Source: Prevotella sp.
GTDB taxonomy: Bacteria; Bacteroidota; Bacteroidia; Bacteroidales; Bacteroidaceae
DNA length: 64,000 nucleotides
Direction: 5' to 3'
Assembly (NCBI GenBank): GCA_017402445.1
Contig: JAFPME010000011.1
Location: 97,700 to 161,699 of the forward strand
Under the pieces are notes generated by a model, which did not search any database, was not told the DNA's origin, and saw nothing but the letters and a program-made list of their open reading frames with translations. Within the stretch, counting starts at the first letter, position 1; every line of letters begins with the position of its first letter. Both the position numbers and the translations under genes were made by a program. This document shows, one piece after another, positions 13,023-21,202 of this stretch.

Positions 13023-13670
13023 ATGCTCAAGAGTCATTTCTATACTGGCAAGCGAGAAGCTGGATGCGACGAGGCCGGACGGGGATGCCTGGCCGGCAGC
13101 GTCTATGCGGCTGCCGTCATTTTTCCAGAGGACTACCACAACGACGAGCTGAACGATTCGAAGCAGCTCACCGACCGTCGCCGCCACGCCCTGCGACCCA
13201 TCATCGAGCGCGACGCGCTGGCATGGGCCGTCGGCATCGTCAGCCCCGAAGAAATCGACCAAATCAACATTCTCAATGCGAGCTTCCTCGCCATGCACCG
13301 CGCGCTGGACCAGCTCGCCGTGCGGCCCGAAGCCATCATCGTGGACGGCAACCGCTTCACACCCTACCGCGACTGCGCTACGTCGGAACAGCTGCCGCAC
13401 ACGTGCATCGTGAAAGGCGACGCCAAGTACCTCTCCATCGCTGCTGCCAGCATCCTGGCCAAGACGTGGCGCGACGACTACATGGACCGTCTGGCCGAGG
13501 AGTATCCGCAGTACGACTGGCAGAGCAACAAGGGCTACCCCACACGCAAGCACCGCGAAGCCATCCGCCGCTACGGCGTCACGCCCTACCACCGCCGCAC
13601 GTACAACCTGCTTGGCGACGGTCAGCTGACGCTCGACTTCGACTTCTGTGACAGCGGTACGCAAACTTAG
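13023..13670 (+). CDS. rnhB: Ribonuclease HII
   Basis: 215 aa, normal length for the family. It cleaves the RNA strand of RNA/DNA hybrids, removes misincorporated ribonucleotides and acts in the cytoplasm. The type-2 RNase H signature is clear: [13 protein letters not shown] with catalytic Asp16 and Glu17, ELNDSKQL (42-49), the VDGN loop with Asp108, and [15 protein letters not shown] with the fourth carboxylate (Asp151/152). The C-terminal [13 protein letters not shown] is also typical. The ATG at 13023 places the first catalytic pair at residues 16-17, as expected. The WYL regulator gene begins 20 nt downstream. No TAnnTTTG promoter was found just upstream. Confidence 0.96.
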   Translation: MLKSHFYTGKREAGCDEAGRGCLAGSVYAAAVIFPEDYHNDELNDSKQLTDRRRHALRPIIERDALAWAVGIVSPEEIDQINILNASFLAMHRALDQLAVRPEAIIVDGNRFTPYRDCATSEQLPHTCIVKGDAKYLSIAAASILAKTWRDDYMDRLAEEYPQYDWQSNKGYPTRKHREAIRRYGVTPYHRRTYNLLGDGQLTLDFDFCDSGTQT

Positions 13671-13690
13671 AACCTTTACTCCACATCCGC

Positions 13691-14608
13691 ATGAGGCACG
13701 ACAAACTGGAACGCGAGCTGGACATGATGCTCATGCTCACCGGAAACAGGACCCACACCATCGAACAGGTGTGCGAGCGGCTGTCTATCTCGCGCCGGAA
13801 CTTCTACTACTACATAGAGTTCTTCCGCGACTGCGGATTCTTCGTCGACAAGGTGAACGGCTGCTACACCATCGACCGCAACTCGCCTTTCTACAAGAAG
13901 CTGCTCGACCGCGTGTCGTTCACCGAGGAAGAGGCCATCGTCATGCAGCGGCTGGTGAACAGCGCCGACGAGAAGAACGCGCTCATCGAGCGTCTGCGGC
14001 AGAAACTGGCCAGCTTCTACGACCTGGACATCCTCGCACCCGAACAGGTGAGCGAAGCGCAGGCCCGCATTGTCAGCCAGTTGCACCACGCCATCAAGTA
14101 CAAGCAGATGTGCGTGCTGCGCTCCTACAGCTCGCCCCACGGGCAGAGCAGCCGCGACCGGCTGGTAGAACCGTTCCTGCTGATGAACAGCAACCGCGAG
14201 GTTCGCTGCTTCGAGCCTGCTTCGAACATGAACAAGACGTTCAAGTTGGCGCGCATGAACAGCGTTGACGTGCTCGACGACCACTGGCTCCACGAGTCGG
14301 AGCATCGACAGATGCACACCGACATCTTCATGTTCAGCGACGACCGTCAGATGCCGGTCACCCTGCGCCTGGGAACTCTCGCCTGCAACGTGCTGAAAGA
14401 GGAATATCCGGCCGCACGCACGCTCATCCGTCCCGACGGCGACCGCCACTGGCTGCTCCAGCTCAACGTGTGCAGCTACGCCGGTGTGGGCCGTTTCGTG
14501 CTCGGACTGTTCGAAGACATCGAGGTGCTGGGCGACGACGGTTTCCTGAAGTACCTCGACAACCGCATCCGCAACCTCCAGACATACATCAAACAAGAAA
14601 CGATATGA
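13691..14608 (+). CDS. WYL-domain transcriptional regulator
   Basis: 305 aa. The N-terminus is a winged helix-turn-helix of the HTH_11 type (TIEQVCERLSISRRNFYYYIEFFRDCGFFVD, about 22-52). Residues 130-210 carry the WYL-like Sm-fold, with VEPFLLMNSNREVRCFEP in place of the classical Trp-Tyr-Leu triplet. A C-terminal WCX-like extension follows. WYL proteins bind nucleic-acid or nucleotide ligands and regulate transcription. The gene starts 20 nt after rnhB, and its stop overlaps the protease start (ATGA at 14605-14608), so it is translationally coupled to a secreted protease. It may control that operon. Confidence 0.85.
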   Translation: MRHDKLERELDMMLMLTGNRTHTIEQVCERLSISRRNFYYYIEFFRDCGFFVDKVNGCYTIDRNSPFYKKLLDRVSFTEEEAIVMQRLVNSADEKNALIERLRQKLASFYDLDILAPEQVSEAQARIVSQLHHAIKYKQMCVLRSYSSPHGQSSRDRLVEPFLLMNSNREVRCFEPASNMNKTFKLARMNSVDVLDDHWLHESEHRQMHTDIFMFSDDRQMPVTLRLGTLACNVLKEEYPAARTLIRPDGDRHWLLQLNVCSYAGVGRFVLGLFEDIEVLGDDGFLKYLDNRIRNLQTYIKQETI

Positions 14609-16737
14609 AAAAAATTCTACTCTCTCTGTTGCTCTTTTCAGCAGCACTGACAGCATGGAGCATACCGGCCAGACCCGGACAGTGGCGAACCATCACGCTC
14701 ACTGACGGCACACAGATACGCGCCGAGCTGGTTGGCGACGAGCACATGCACTTCTGGCAGGGCGAAGACGGGACCTGCTACGTGGAACGCCAGGACCGGC
14801 GCTTCGAGCGCACCGACCGTGAACAGCTGGTTGCCAAGGCCGAAAGCCGCCGTGCCAAGCGCGAACAGCCGTCGCAAAGCGGACCGCAAGCCCTGAAAAT
14901 CCCCATCGGCGGCGACCACCAACCGTACGAAGGCTCGAAGAAAGGCATCATCATCATGGTGGATTTCCAGAACAAACAGTTCCAGACGGCGCACGACCAG
15001 CCGCTCTTCGACAAAGTGGCCAACAAGGAGAACTACAAGGAAGGCCAGTTCTTCGGCAGCGTGCACGACTACTTCTATGCGCAGAGCAAGGGAGTGTTCG
15101 ACCTGACGTTCGACGTCATAGGGCCCATCATGATGAAGGAGAACTACCAGTACTACGGGAAAGGTGACGACGTGAACATCGGCGACATGGTCGTCGAGGC
15201 GTGCCTCGCTGCCGACAGTCTGGTGAACTTCGCCGACTACGACTGGGACGGCGACGGCTTCGTGGACCAGGTCTTCTTCCTCTATGCGGGCAAAGGAGAG
15301 GCCGACGGCGGCGACAGGAACACCATCTGGCCACACGAATGGGAGCTGCGGGTGACCAATTACGGCAAGACGCTGCAGCTCGACGGCGTGACCATCGACA
15401 CCTACGCCTGCGGTTGCGAGCTCAACGGCTTGGGCGAGCTGAACGGTCCGGGCACCATCTGCCACGAGTTCTCGCACTGTCTGGGCCTGCCCGACATGTA
15501 CGACACGAGGGGAAGCAACTTCGGAATGGGCACATGGTCCATCATGGACAAGGGCTGCTACAACGACTACGGCTACCGACCGGCGGGCTACACCAGCTAC
15601 GAACGCATGTACTGCGGATGGCTGGAGCCCATCGAACTGGGCAACGATGACACGTACGTGGACTTCATGGCGCCCTTGGGCGAGGACGGCGACGCCTACA
15701 TATTGCGCAACAGCGGCAACGACAACGAATACTACCTGCTGGAAAACCGGCAAAAGACGGGCTGGGACGCCCATCTGGCAGGTTCGGGACTGCTCATGAT
15801 ACACGTGGACTTCGACCCGAACGTGTGGCAATACAACTGCGTGAACGCCATTGACTACTACTACGACTCGCGCTACAACCGCTTCAAGAACGACCATCAG
15901 CGCTGCACACTGCTGCATGCCGACGACAGCGACACGAAATACTCGGAGAGCGGCGACGCCTATCCGTTCAAAAACAACAACAGCATCACCAAGGACACGT
16001 CGCCTGCCGCCTTCTGGTACAACAACACAGCCCAGGGCAACAAGACATTCGACCAGGAGATCAACGACATCAAGCGCCAAGAATACGGCGCCATCAGCTT
16101 CAGCTACAGGGCGGGATTCGTTGAGAGCGACGTCGTCACGAGCCATACTGACACCCTCTTCGTGGAGACATTCAACAACTGCGACCAGCGAGGCGGCAAC
16201 GACGACCTCTGGGCCGGGACCATCGGCATCGGCGACTTCAAACCCGACTACCAACAGTGGAAATGCGACTACGCGCGAGGCGGCGACCGCTGCGCCCGCA
16301 TCGGCTCCATCACAAAGGAGGCTCCGCTCACTTCGCCCTTCATGCAGATGGACGGCAGCTCGTACACCGTGAGCTTCCGCGCCGCGCCGTGGTTCAAAGA
16401 GTCGGCCCAGATGGTGTTGAAGGTGATGTCGCGCAAGCACGTGCTGCAGTGCGACACGCTTCCTGTCATGACTGCCGAGCAGTGGAACGACTATGAAGTG
16501 GAGGTGACGAGCGACGAAATAGTGGCGCTGGAGTTCTCGTCGACGAAGAAGCGCTTCTTCATTGACGAAGTGAAGGTCTACAAACCGATACCGTCGGCCA
16601 TCCGCAACGTCGGCGCAGAGCAACGGACGGCGCGCCGCAAGGGCATCTACAGCCTGAACGGCCAGTGGCTCGGCACGGACATCGCTCCCCTGCCGCGCGG
16701 CATCTATATCGTCGACGGCCGCAAGGTGGTGAAATAG
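14605..16737 (+). CDS. Secreted M6-like metalloprotease with C-terminal sorting tail
   Basis: 710 aa from the ATG overlapping the WYL stop. This start gives the signal peptide MKKILLSLLLFSAALTAWS; longer in-frame starts do not. A propeptide-like region (20-115) is followed by GIIIMVDFQNKQFQ and a zinc site at 287-297, HEFSHCLGLPD (His287, Glu288, His291, Asp297), the HExxHxxGxxD pattern of M6/immune-inhibitor-A-like peptidases, with MGTWSIMDKG after it. Residues 500-680 resemble a beta-sandwich (MAM- or jelly-roll-like). The last 35 residues (GIYSLNGQWLG, then RGIYIVDGRKVVK) are a Prevotella-type C-terminal domain used for type IX secretion. Likely surface or secreted; substrate unknown. Confidence 0.88.
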   Translation: MKKILLSLLLFSAALTAWSIPARPGQWRTITLTDGTQIRAELVGDEHMHFWQGEDGTCYVERQDRRFERTDREQLVAKAESRRAKREQPSQSGPQALKIPIGGDHQPYEGSKKGIIIMVDFQNKQFQTAHDQPLFDKVANKENYKEGQFFGSVHDYFYAQSKGVFDLTFDVIGPIMMKENYQYYGKGDDVNIGDMVVEACLAADSLVNFADYDWDGDGFVDQVFFLYAGKGEADGGDRNTIWPHEWELRVTNYGKTLQLDGVTIDTYACGCELNGLGELNGPGTICHEFSHCLGLPDMYDTRGSNFGMGTWSIMDKGCYNDYGYRPAGYTSYERMYCGWLEPIELGNDDTYVDFMAPLGEDGDAYILRNSGNDNEYYLLENRQKTGWDAHLAGSGLLMIHVDFDPNVWQYNCVNAIDYYYDSRYNRFKNDHQRCTLLHADDSDTKYSESGDAYPFKNNNSITKDTSPAAFWYNNTAQGNKTFDQEINDIKRQEYGAISFSYRAGFVESDVVTSHTDTLFVETFNNCDQRGGNDDLWAGTIGIGDFKPDYQQWKCDYARGGDRCARIGSITKEAPLTSPFMQMDGSSYTVSFRAAPWFKESAQMVLKVMSRKHVLQCDTLPVMTAEQWNDYEVEVTSDEIVALEFSSTKKRFFIDEVKVYKPIPSAIRNVGAEQRTARRKGIYSLNGQWLGTDIAPLPRGIYIVDGRKVVK

Positions 16738-16756
16738 CCGCTGACTGCATGCCAGG

Positions 16757-16800
16757 AAAAAGGGTAGCCCCGACCGTAGTTGGTCAGGGCTACCCTTTTT
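16757..16800. terminator. Bidirectional terminator between the protease and hybrid-sensor genes
   Basis: AAAAAGGGTAGCCC (16757-16770) pairs with GGGCTACCCTTTTT (16787-16800), with extra pairing inside (GACC/GGTC). A-run and T-run flank the stem on both sides, so it works in both directions. The stop codon of the minus-strand gene (16790-16792) lies inside the right arm. Confidence 0.88.
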
Positions 16801-19800
16801 GATGATCTTTTACCTCGGACGGAAGGATGCCGAACTCGCGCTTGAACAGTTCCCTGAAGTGGGCCATCTGGTTGAACCCCGTCATCAGGGCGGCCTCGCT
16901 GACGTTGTAGTCGCTGCTTTCGAGCAACCGGTAGCAGTGCTGTAGCCGTTTTTTCCGGATGTATTCCTTGGCCGTCATGCCTGTGAGTGCCTTCACCTTG
17001 CGGTAGAATGTGGAGTGACTCATGTTCATCTTGTCCGTCATGAAGGTCATGTCCAGGTCCTCGAGGGTGATGTTTTCTTCGATGACGCGGTTCAGACGGT
17101 CTATGAACTCGCGGTCCAGACGGTTCATCTGAGGCTCGCTGGGACCTGAATCGGCCGGGGCGGTGGGCTGCCGGTGGCCGTCGGCAGGCGTCCTGACGTC
17201 CATGGGCAACTGTCTCGACGCTATGATTTCGGCCAGCCGACGCCTGTTAGCCAGCAGGTTCTGGATGCGACTGCCTAACAGCTTGGCACTGAAGGGCTTC
17301 GTCAGGTACGAGTCGGCTCCGCTGTCGTAGCCCTCTTCCTTGTCCTCGACGCTGTCCTTGGCCGTGAGCAGGATGATGGGAATGTGGCAGGTGCGTATGT
17401 CGTCCTTCAGCGTCCGCGTCAGTTCGATGCCGTTCATGCGCGGCATCATGATGTCGCAGACGATGATGTCGGGCATTTCGCGGCGTGCCACCTCCAGTCC
17501 TTCCTGTCCGTTGGCAGCCTGGCAGATGCGGAAATCCTCGCAGAAGGAGTCGGCGATGTACTGCCGGATGTCGGCATTGTCCTCGACGACAAGCAAGACG
17601 GGCAGCTGCGGCGGTTGTTCGGTCGGCTCTTCGCCACTTTCGTTGCGCGTCGGTTCGACGGAATCCTCCTTGTGGAGTGCGTTCGGATAGGTGTTGACAG
17701 TGTCGAGCAGCAGCGTGAACCGGCTGCCCTTGCCGAGCGTGCTGTCCACGTGGAGCTGCGCTTCGTGCAGGACGGCGAGCGACTTCACCAGTGCCAGTCC
17801 GATGCCCGTGCCCGAAGCCTGATGCTTTCCGGCCGCCTGGTAGTAGCGTTCGAAGACGTGCGGCAGCGCCTCTGGTGCTATTCCGTAGCCTGTATCGGTG
17901 ACGGAGATAGCGATGTGCTGCCCGTTGTCGGGACTTTTCACATCGATGGTGATGGTCCCCTGCTCTGTATATTTCACCGCGTTCGAGAGCAGGTTGTTCA
18001 TGATGGTGGTGATGACCTCCGAGTCGAAGAACACGGGCGGCAGGTGATCATCCACGTTGAGAACGGTCTCTACGCTCGGGTTGCGGTTCAGTTCCTGGAA
18101 GTTCAGGCCGATTTCGCGCACGAAATCGCCCACGTTGCCACGCGCCACGGTGAGCCGCCGGTTCTGCGTTTCGGTCTTACGGAACTCCAGGATGCCGTTG
18201 ATGAGATTGCGCAGGCGCTCTGCGTTGGTGAAGATGGAACCCACACGGCGGCGGTAGTGCTGCGACAGTCGGCTGTCGTCCTTCAGGTCTTCAAGTGGTC
18301 CGAGAATGAGAGTGAGCGGTGTGCGCAGTTCGTGGGCCACATTGGTGAAGAAGCGCAGCCTCTCCTCGTTGAGTTCCTGTCGCTGCATGTTTTCCTGTTT
18401 CTCCAGTTCGAGCGAGTTCTGCAGCACTAACTTTCGCTTGTAAAGACGGAAAAGGTACCAGACGACGGCTGCTGCCAGCAACGCGTAGAGGGTGTAGGCC
18501 CACCATGAGAGCCAGAAGGGCGGCGCGATGTAGAGCTGCTGCCTTGTGATGCTGGCCTGCTGCCAGTCCTGTATCTTCAGTTTGGCACGCACCTCGAAGG
18601 TGTAATGTCCGGGAGGGAGGCTACGGAACACCACTTCGGCATCCTCGCCGACGGGGAACCACACGTCGCTCAGTCCCAACATGCGGTAGGAGAACTCGAC
18701 GTCGTTCATCAGTGCATGGTCGGAAACGGCGAAGGAGAACCTCAGCGTGTTGTGCTGATAGTTGGTACGGATGACGCCTTTGGCATCGGGTACGACGAGT
18801 ATGGGGTCATACCCTTCGTTGGTCGGAGTGAAGAGCTCGCAGCGTGCTATCTTCACTTGCAGTCCGTCGTTCACGGGAGCGTGCCCCGTGTCGTCCGGAT
18901 TGAAGAGATAGACGCCTCCGGGCGAACCGAACGCGATGAGCCCTTGGCCGGTCTGCGCCACTGACCCGACGACGAATCCGCCAATGGCGATGTCACCCTG
19001 CATGTTGTAGTTATAGAATCTCTTGCCGTTTGCATCGAAACAGGCGATGCCGGTGTAGGTACTGGCCCAGATGCGGCCGCGCTTGTCCTGCGCAATGGCT
19101 CTGACATGGTTGTCGGAGAGTCCCTGCTGCGCGTTGAACACCTCGATGTTCTTCAGCGTCGCCACGTCGGGCACGTGCACCAACCCCTCGTTTGTACCTA
19201 ACCAGATGTCTCCGCGCCTGCCGCGCAGGGCCTGGTTGATGTTATTCGAGGGCAAGCCGTTGCGCATGGTGAGCGGTTTCGCCGTCATGGTCTGCTGGTT
19301 CAGGACCACGGCCCCGGCGCCTTGTGTCGTGATGAACAGCTGATGATCGGTCAGACGGATGATGCTCGTTACAGGAGCTTTGCGGATGAGCTGGTCTATC
19401 TGGCTCTCGGTGCTGATCCGTCCGTGGTCGTAGATACACAATCCGTGTTCGCTTCCTATCCATATACGGCCGTCGGTGTCTTCAAAGAAAGAGTGTGTGT
19501 CGGCGGCACCGTGACCGATATCGATGGGTTCAAAGGTGTGTGTACGGACGTTGAAGCGCACCACGCCTTCGTCTTCCATGCCCAACCAGACGTAGCCCTG
19601 GCTGTCGGCCATCAGACAACGGGGGAACGAATGGAGCCGGTTGCGCATGTTGTTGATGCGCCACTCGCCCTCCAGCCGGCCCGCCGACCACAGGCTGAGC
19701 TCGTCCTCACTGCCCACCCACAGACGGCCCGCGCCGTCGTTGCCCACGGCATAGGTTCGTTTCTGACGGTTGAACTGGTCGAAGTAAGGCAGCCGATGGA

Positions 19801-20911
19801 GAAAAGGCTTCCGGCTGCCGATGAAATCGAGCCCCGTGCTGTGGCATCCTATCCAGATGTTGCCGTAGTTGTCGCGGAGAATGCTGCGCGTGTTGTTCGA
19901 CGACAGGACGAACCGTGGCTCGCTGCCGAAGTGGAGCCGCCCCTGACGCAGCATGTGGTCTACCTCCCGGAGGCTGAGTGTGCAGATGCCGCCGACGTCC
20001 ATGGCCACCCATAAGCTCTCGTCGGGCATCTCCTTAATGTCGAAGACGTTGTCGTCGAAGTCCTGGCCCTGGTGCTCCACCTGGCTGAACGTACCTCGAA
20101 GTGGGTCGTAGAGTGCCAGTCCATGGTCGGTTCCCACCCAGATGTTGCCGCGACTGTCGCGGAATATCTTCCGCACATTGTTACCCGGAAGACTTGTCTC
20201 GTCGCCTTCGACGTGCACAAAGGAGCGCATCACCTTTGCCGTAGGCGTTCCGTCACCGCGCTCCTTCCCTCCCCCCTGGGGGTGTTGGAGGGTGGCTGGA
20301 GTCTTGCTGACGCTGAAAAGGGTCATGCCGTCGTGCGAATGGCCCACATAGAGGTGCCCCTGACCGTCGTCGAGCACACAACGGCTGCCCACGGTCTTTT
20401 CCAGACGCACGTTCGTCAGACGGTTCTGCCCGCTGTCAAACCACTGCAGACGGCCGTTCCCGAACAAGAGCCACATGCCTCCGGCCTGACGACGGGCAAT
20501 ATCGGCCAAACCGTAGACCACCAATGAGTCGCCGATGAGCTGGTGAACGAAAATGCCGCGGGCGCAATCGTAGACAGACAGACTCGCTTCCGTGCCGACA
20601 AGCAGCTGGTTGCTGTTCTCGTCGTAGAAGAGTGAGAGGATCTTGTCGTTGTATCGGAGTCCCGACTCTTGTTTCTGTGAGGTACTTTTCTTGAAAACGG
20701 TACAAGTGAACCCGGCAATACGGTTCAGTCCTGACTCTGTTCCCACCCAGACATAGCCGTCGCCGTCGAGCGCCAAGGCTGTCACAAAATTGTTCGACAG
20801 CGCTTTTTCCGCACCGAAATGCTTATCGGCCTGTATCATCTGGCCTGCCATCGGCGAACAGGACAGCACGAACAGAATCATCAGAATGCCCAGTCGTTGT
20901 TTCATATTCAT
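16790..20911 (-). CDS. Hybrid two-component system sensor/regulator (HTCS) of the adjacent PUL
   Basis: About 1373 aa from 20911 (MNMKQRLGILMILFVLSCSPMAG, a signal peptide); 20905 is an equally possible start, and the frame is open further upstream but through a repeat. Order: two Reg_prop-type beta-propellers (many YVWVGTESGL/NIWVGTDHGL repeats, about 30-680), a Y_Y_Y domain (about 690-780), one membrane helix (LSWWAYTLYALLAAAVVWYL), histidine kinase with His860 in VAHELRTPL, ATPase (GYGIAPEALPHVFERYYQ), receiver with Asp1153 in CDIMMP, then an AraC-type HTH (FMTDKMNMSHSTFYRKVKA to the end). HTCS proteins bind an oligosaccharide in the periplasm and switch on the neighbouring SusC operon, here divergent at 21203. 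The propeller holds an odd in-frame G/C-run segment (see 20265). Confidence 0.96.
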   Translation of the reverse strand: MNMKQRLGILMILFVLSCSPMAGQMIQADKHFGAEKALSNNFVTALALDGDGYVWVGTESGLNRIAGFTCTVFKKSTSQKQESGLRYNDKILSLFYDENSNQLLVGTEASLSVYDCARGIFVHQLIGDSLVVYGLADIARRQAGGMWLLFGNGRLQWFDSGQNRLTNVRLEKTVGSRCVLDDGQGHLYVGHSHDGMTLFSVSKTPATLQHPQGGGKERGDGTPTAKVMRSFVHVEGDETSLPGNNVRKIFRDSRGNIWVGTDHGLALYDPLRGTFSQVEHQGQDFDDNVFDIKEMPDESLWVAMDVGGICTLSLREVDHMLRQGRLHFGSEPRFVLSSNNTRSILRDNYGNIWIGCHSTGLDFIGSRKPFLHRLPYFDQFNRQKRTYAVGNDGAGRLWVGSEDELSLWSAGRLEGEWRINNMRNRLHSFPRCLMADSQGYVWLGMEDEGVVRFNVRTHTFEPIDIGHGAADTHSFFEDTDGRIWIGSEHGLCIYDHGRISTESQIDQLIRKAPVTSIIRLTDHQLFITTQGAGAVVLNQQTMTAKPLTMRNGLPSNNINQALRGRRGDIWLGTNEGLVHVPDVATLKNIEVFNAQQGLSDNHVRAIAQDKRGRIWASTYTGIACFDANGKRFYNYNMQGDIAIGGFVVGSVAQTGQGLIAFGSPGGVYLFNPDDTGHAPVNDGLQVKIARCELFTPTNEGYDPILVVPDAKGVIRTNYQHNTLRFSFAVSDHALMNDVEFSYRMLGLSDVWFPVGEDAEVVFRSLPPGHYTFEVRAKLKIQDWQQASITRQQLYIAPPFWLSWWAYTLYALLAAAVVWYLFRLYKRKLVLQNSLELEKQENMQRQELNEERLRFFTNVAHELRTPLTLILGPLEDLKDDSRLSQHYRRRVGSIFTNAERLRNLINGILEFRKTETQNRRLTVARGNVGDFVREIGLNFQELNRNPSVETVLNVDDHLPPVFFDSEVITTIMNNLLSNAVKYTEQGTITIDVKSPDNGQHIAISVTDTGYGIAPEALPHVFERYYQAAGKHQASGTGIGLALVKSLAVLHEAQLHVDSTLGKGSRFTLLLDTVNTYPNALHKEDSVEPTRNESGEEPTEQPPQLPVLLVVEDNADIRQYIADSFCEDFRICQAANGQEGLEVARREMPDIIVCDIMMPRMNGIELTRTLKDDIRTCHIPIILLTAKDSVEDKEEGYDSGADSYLTKPFSAKLLGSRIQNLLANRRRLAEIIASRQLPMDVRTPADGHRQPTAPADSGPSEPQMNRLDREFIDRLNRVIEENITLEDLDMTFMTDKMNMSHSTFYRKVKALTGMTAKEYIRKKRLQHCYRLLESSDYNVSEAALMTGFNQMAHFRELFKREFGILPSEVKDHQKG
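20265..20301. repeat. In-frame G/C-run hairpin inside the HTCS gene
   Basis: CCCTCC, CCCCCTGGGGG and GGAGGG form a nested hairpin within the sensor propeller coding region, adding the low-complexity HPQGGGKERGDG to the protein. A comparable CCCCCGAGGGGG core occurs in the intergenic element at 24338-24403. Confidence 0.5.
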
Positions 20912-20921
20912 CTTTCTCTTT

Positions 20922-20971
20922 TTTGCAGGCAAGCCCTCGCTTCTCTCAGGCAAAGCCGCGCCTCCTGCAAA
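20922..20971. repeat. Inverted-repeat element in the HTCS leader
   Basis: TTTGCAGG (20922-20929) and CCTGCAAA (20964-20971) bound a 50-nt segment with internal near-repeats (GGCTTTGCCTG, GGCTTGCCTGC on the minus strand). It ends about 10 nt before the HTCS start codon, so it would be in the message leader and could fold over the ribosome-binding region (AGAGAAAG). Confidence 0.5.
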
Positions 20972-21032
20972 CATGAAATCATTAAGGTTGAGTAAACTGC
21001 GACACCGTCGCAGTCCAAGCGGATACCTGTTG

Positions 21033-21040
21033 CAAATATA
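21033..21040 (-). promoter_or_regulatory. Probable -7 box of the HTCS gene
   Basis: Minus-strand TATATTTG fits the consensus; it would give a leader of about 120 nt that contains the inverted repeat at 20922-20971. No TTTG at the proper -33 distance. Confidence 0.45.
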
Positions 21041-21148
21041 CATATAAATAAGGTAAAGACATCAGCGACGTGGTCTTTTTTTTGCACCTGACGGAATTCT
21101 GTACGCTGATTGACGATTTTCTGAACCGTCCTCTTCTTCATTTCTTAC

Positions 21149-21156
21149 TACCTTTG
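21149..21156 (+). promoter_or_regulatory. Probable -7 box of the SusC-SusD-DUF362-GH2 operon
   Basis: TACCTTTG fits TAnnTTTG, 47 nt before the SusC start. The -33 region is poor, as expected for a promoter that needs an activator such as the divergent HTCS. Confidence 0.55.
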
Positions 21157-21202
21157 CACCCAGAAATATATAACGTAATAACTAACTAAATAGCTAAAAC
21201 GA

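Noticed and set aside
14638-16623. 661-codon minus-strand frame opposite the M6-like protease
   Set aside because: Same shadow effect; repetitive VVVAxx/HVHV composition with no start signals.
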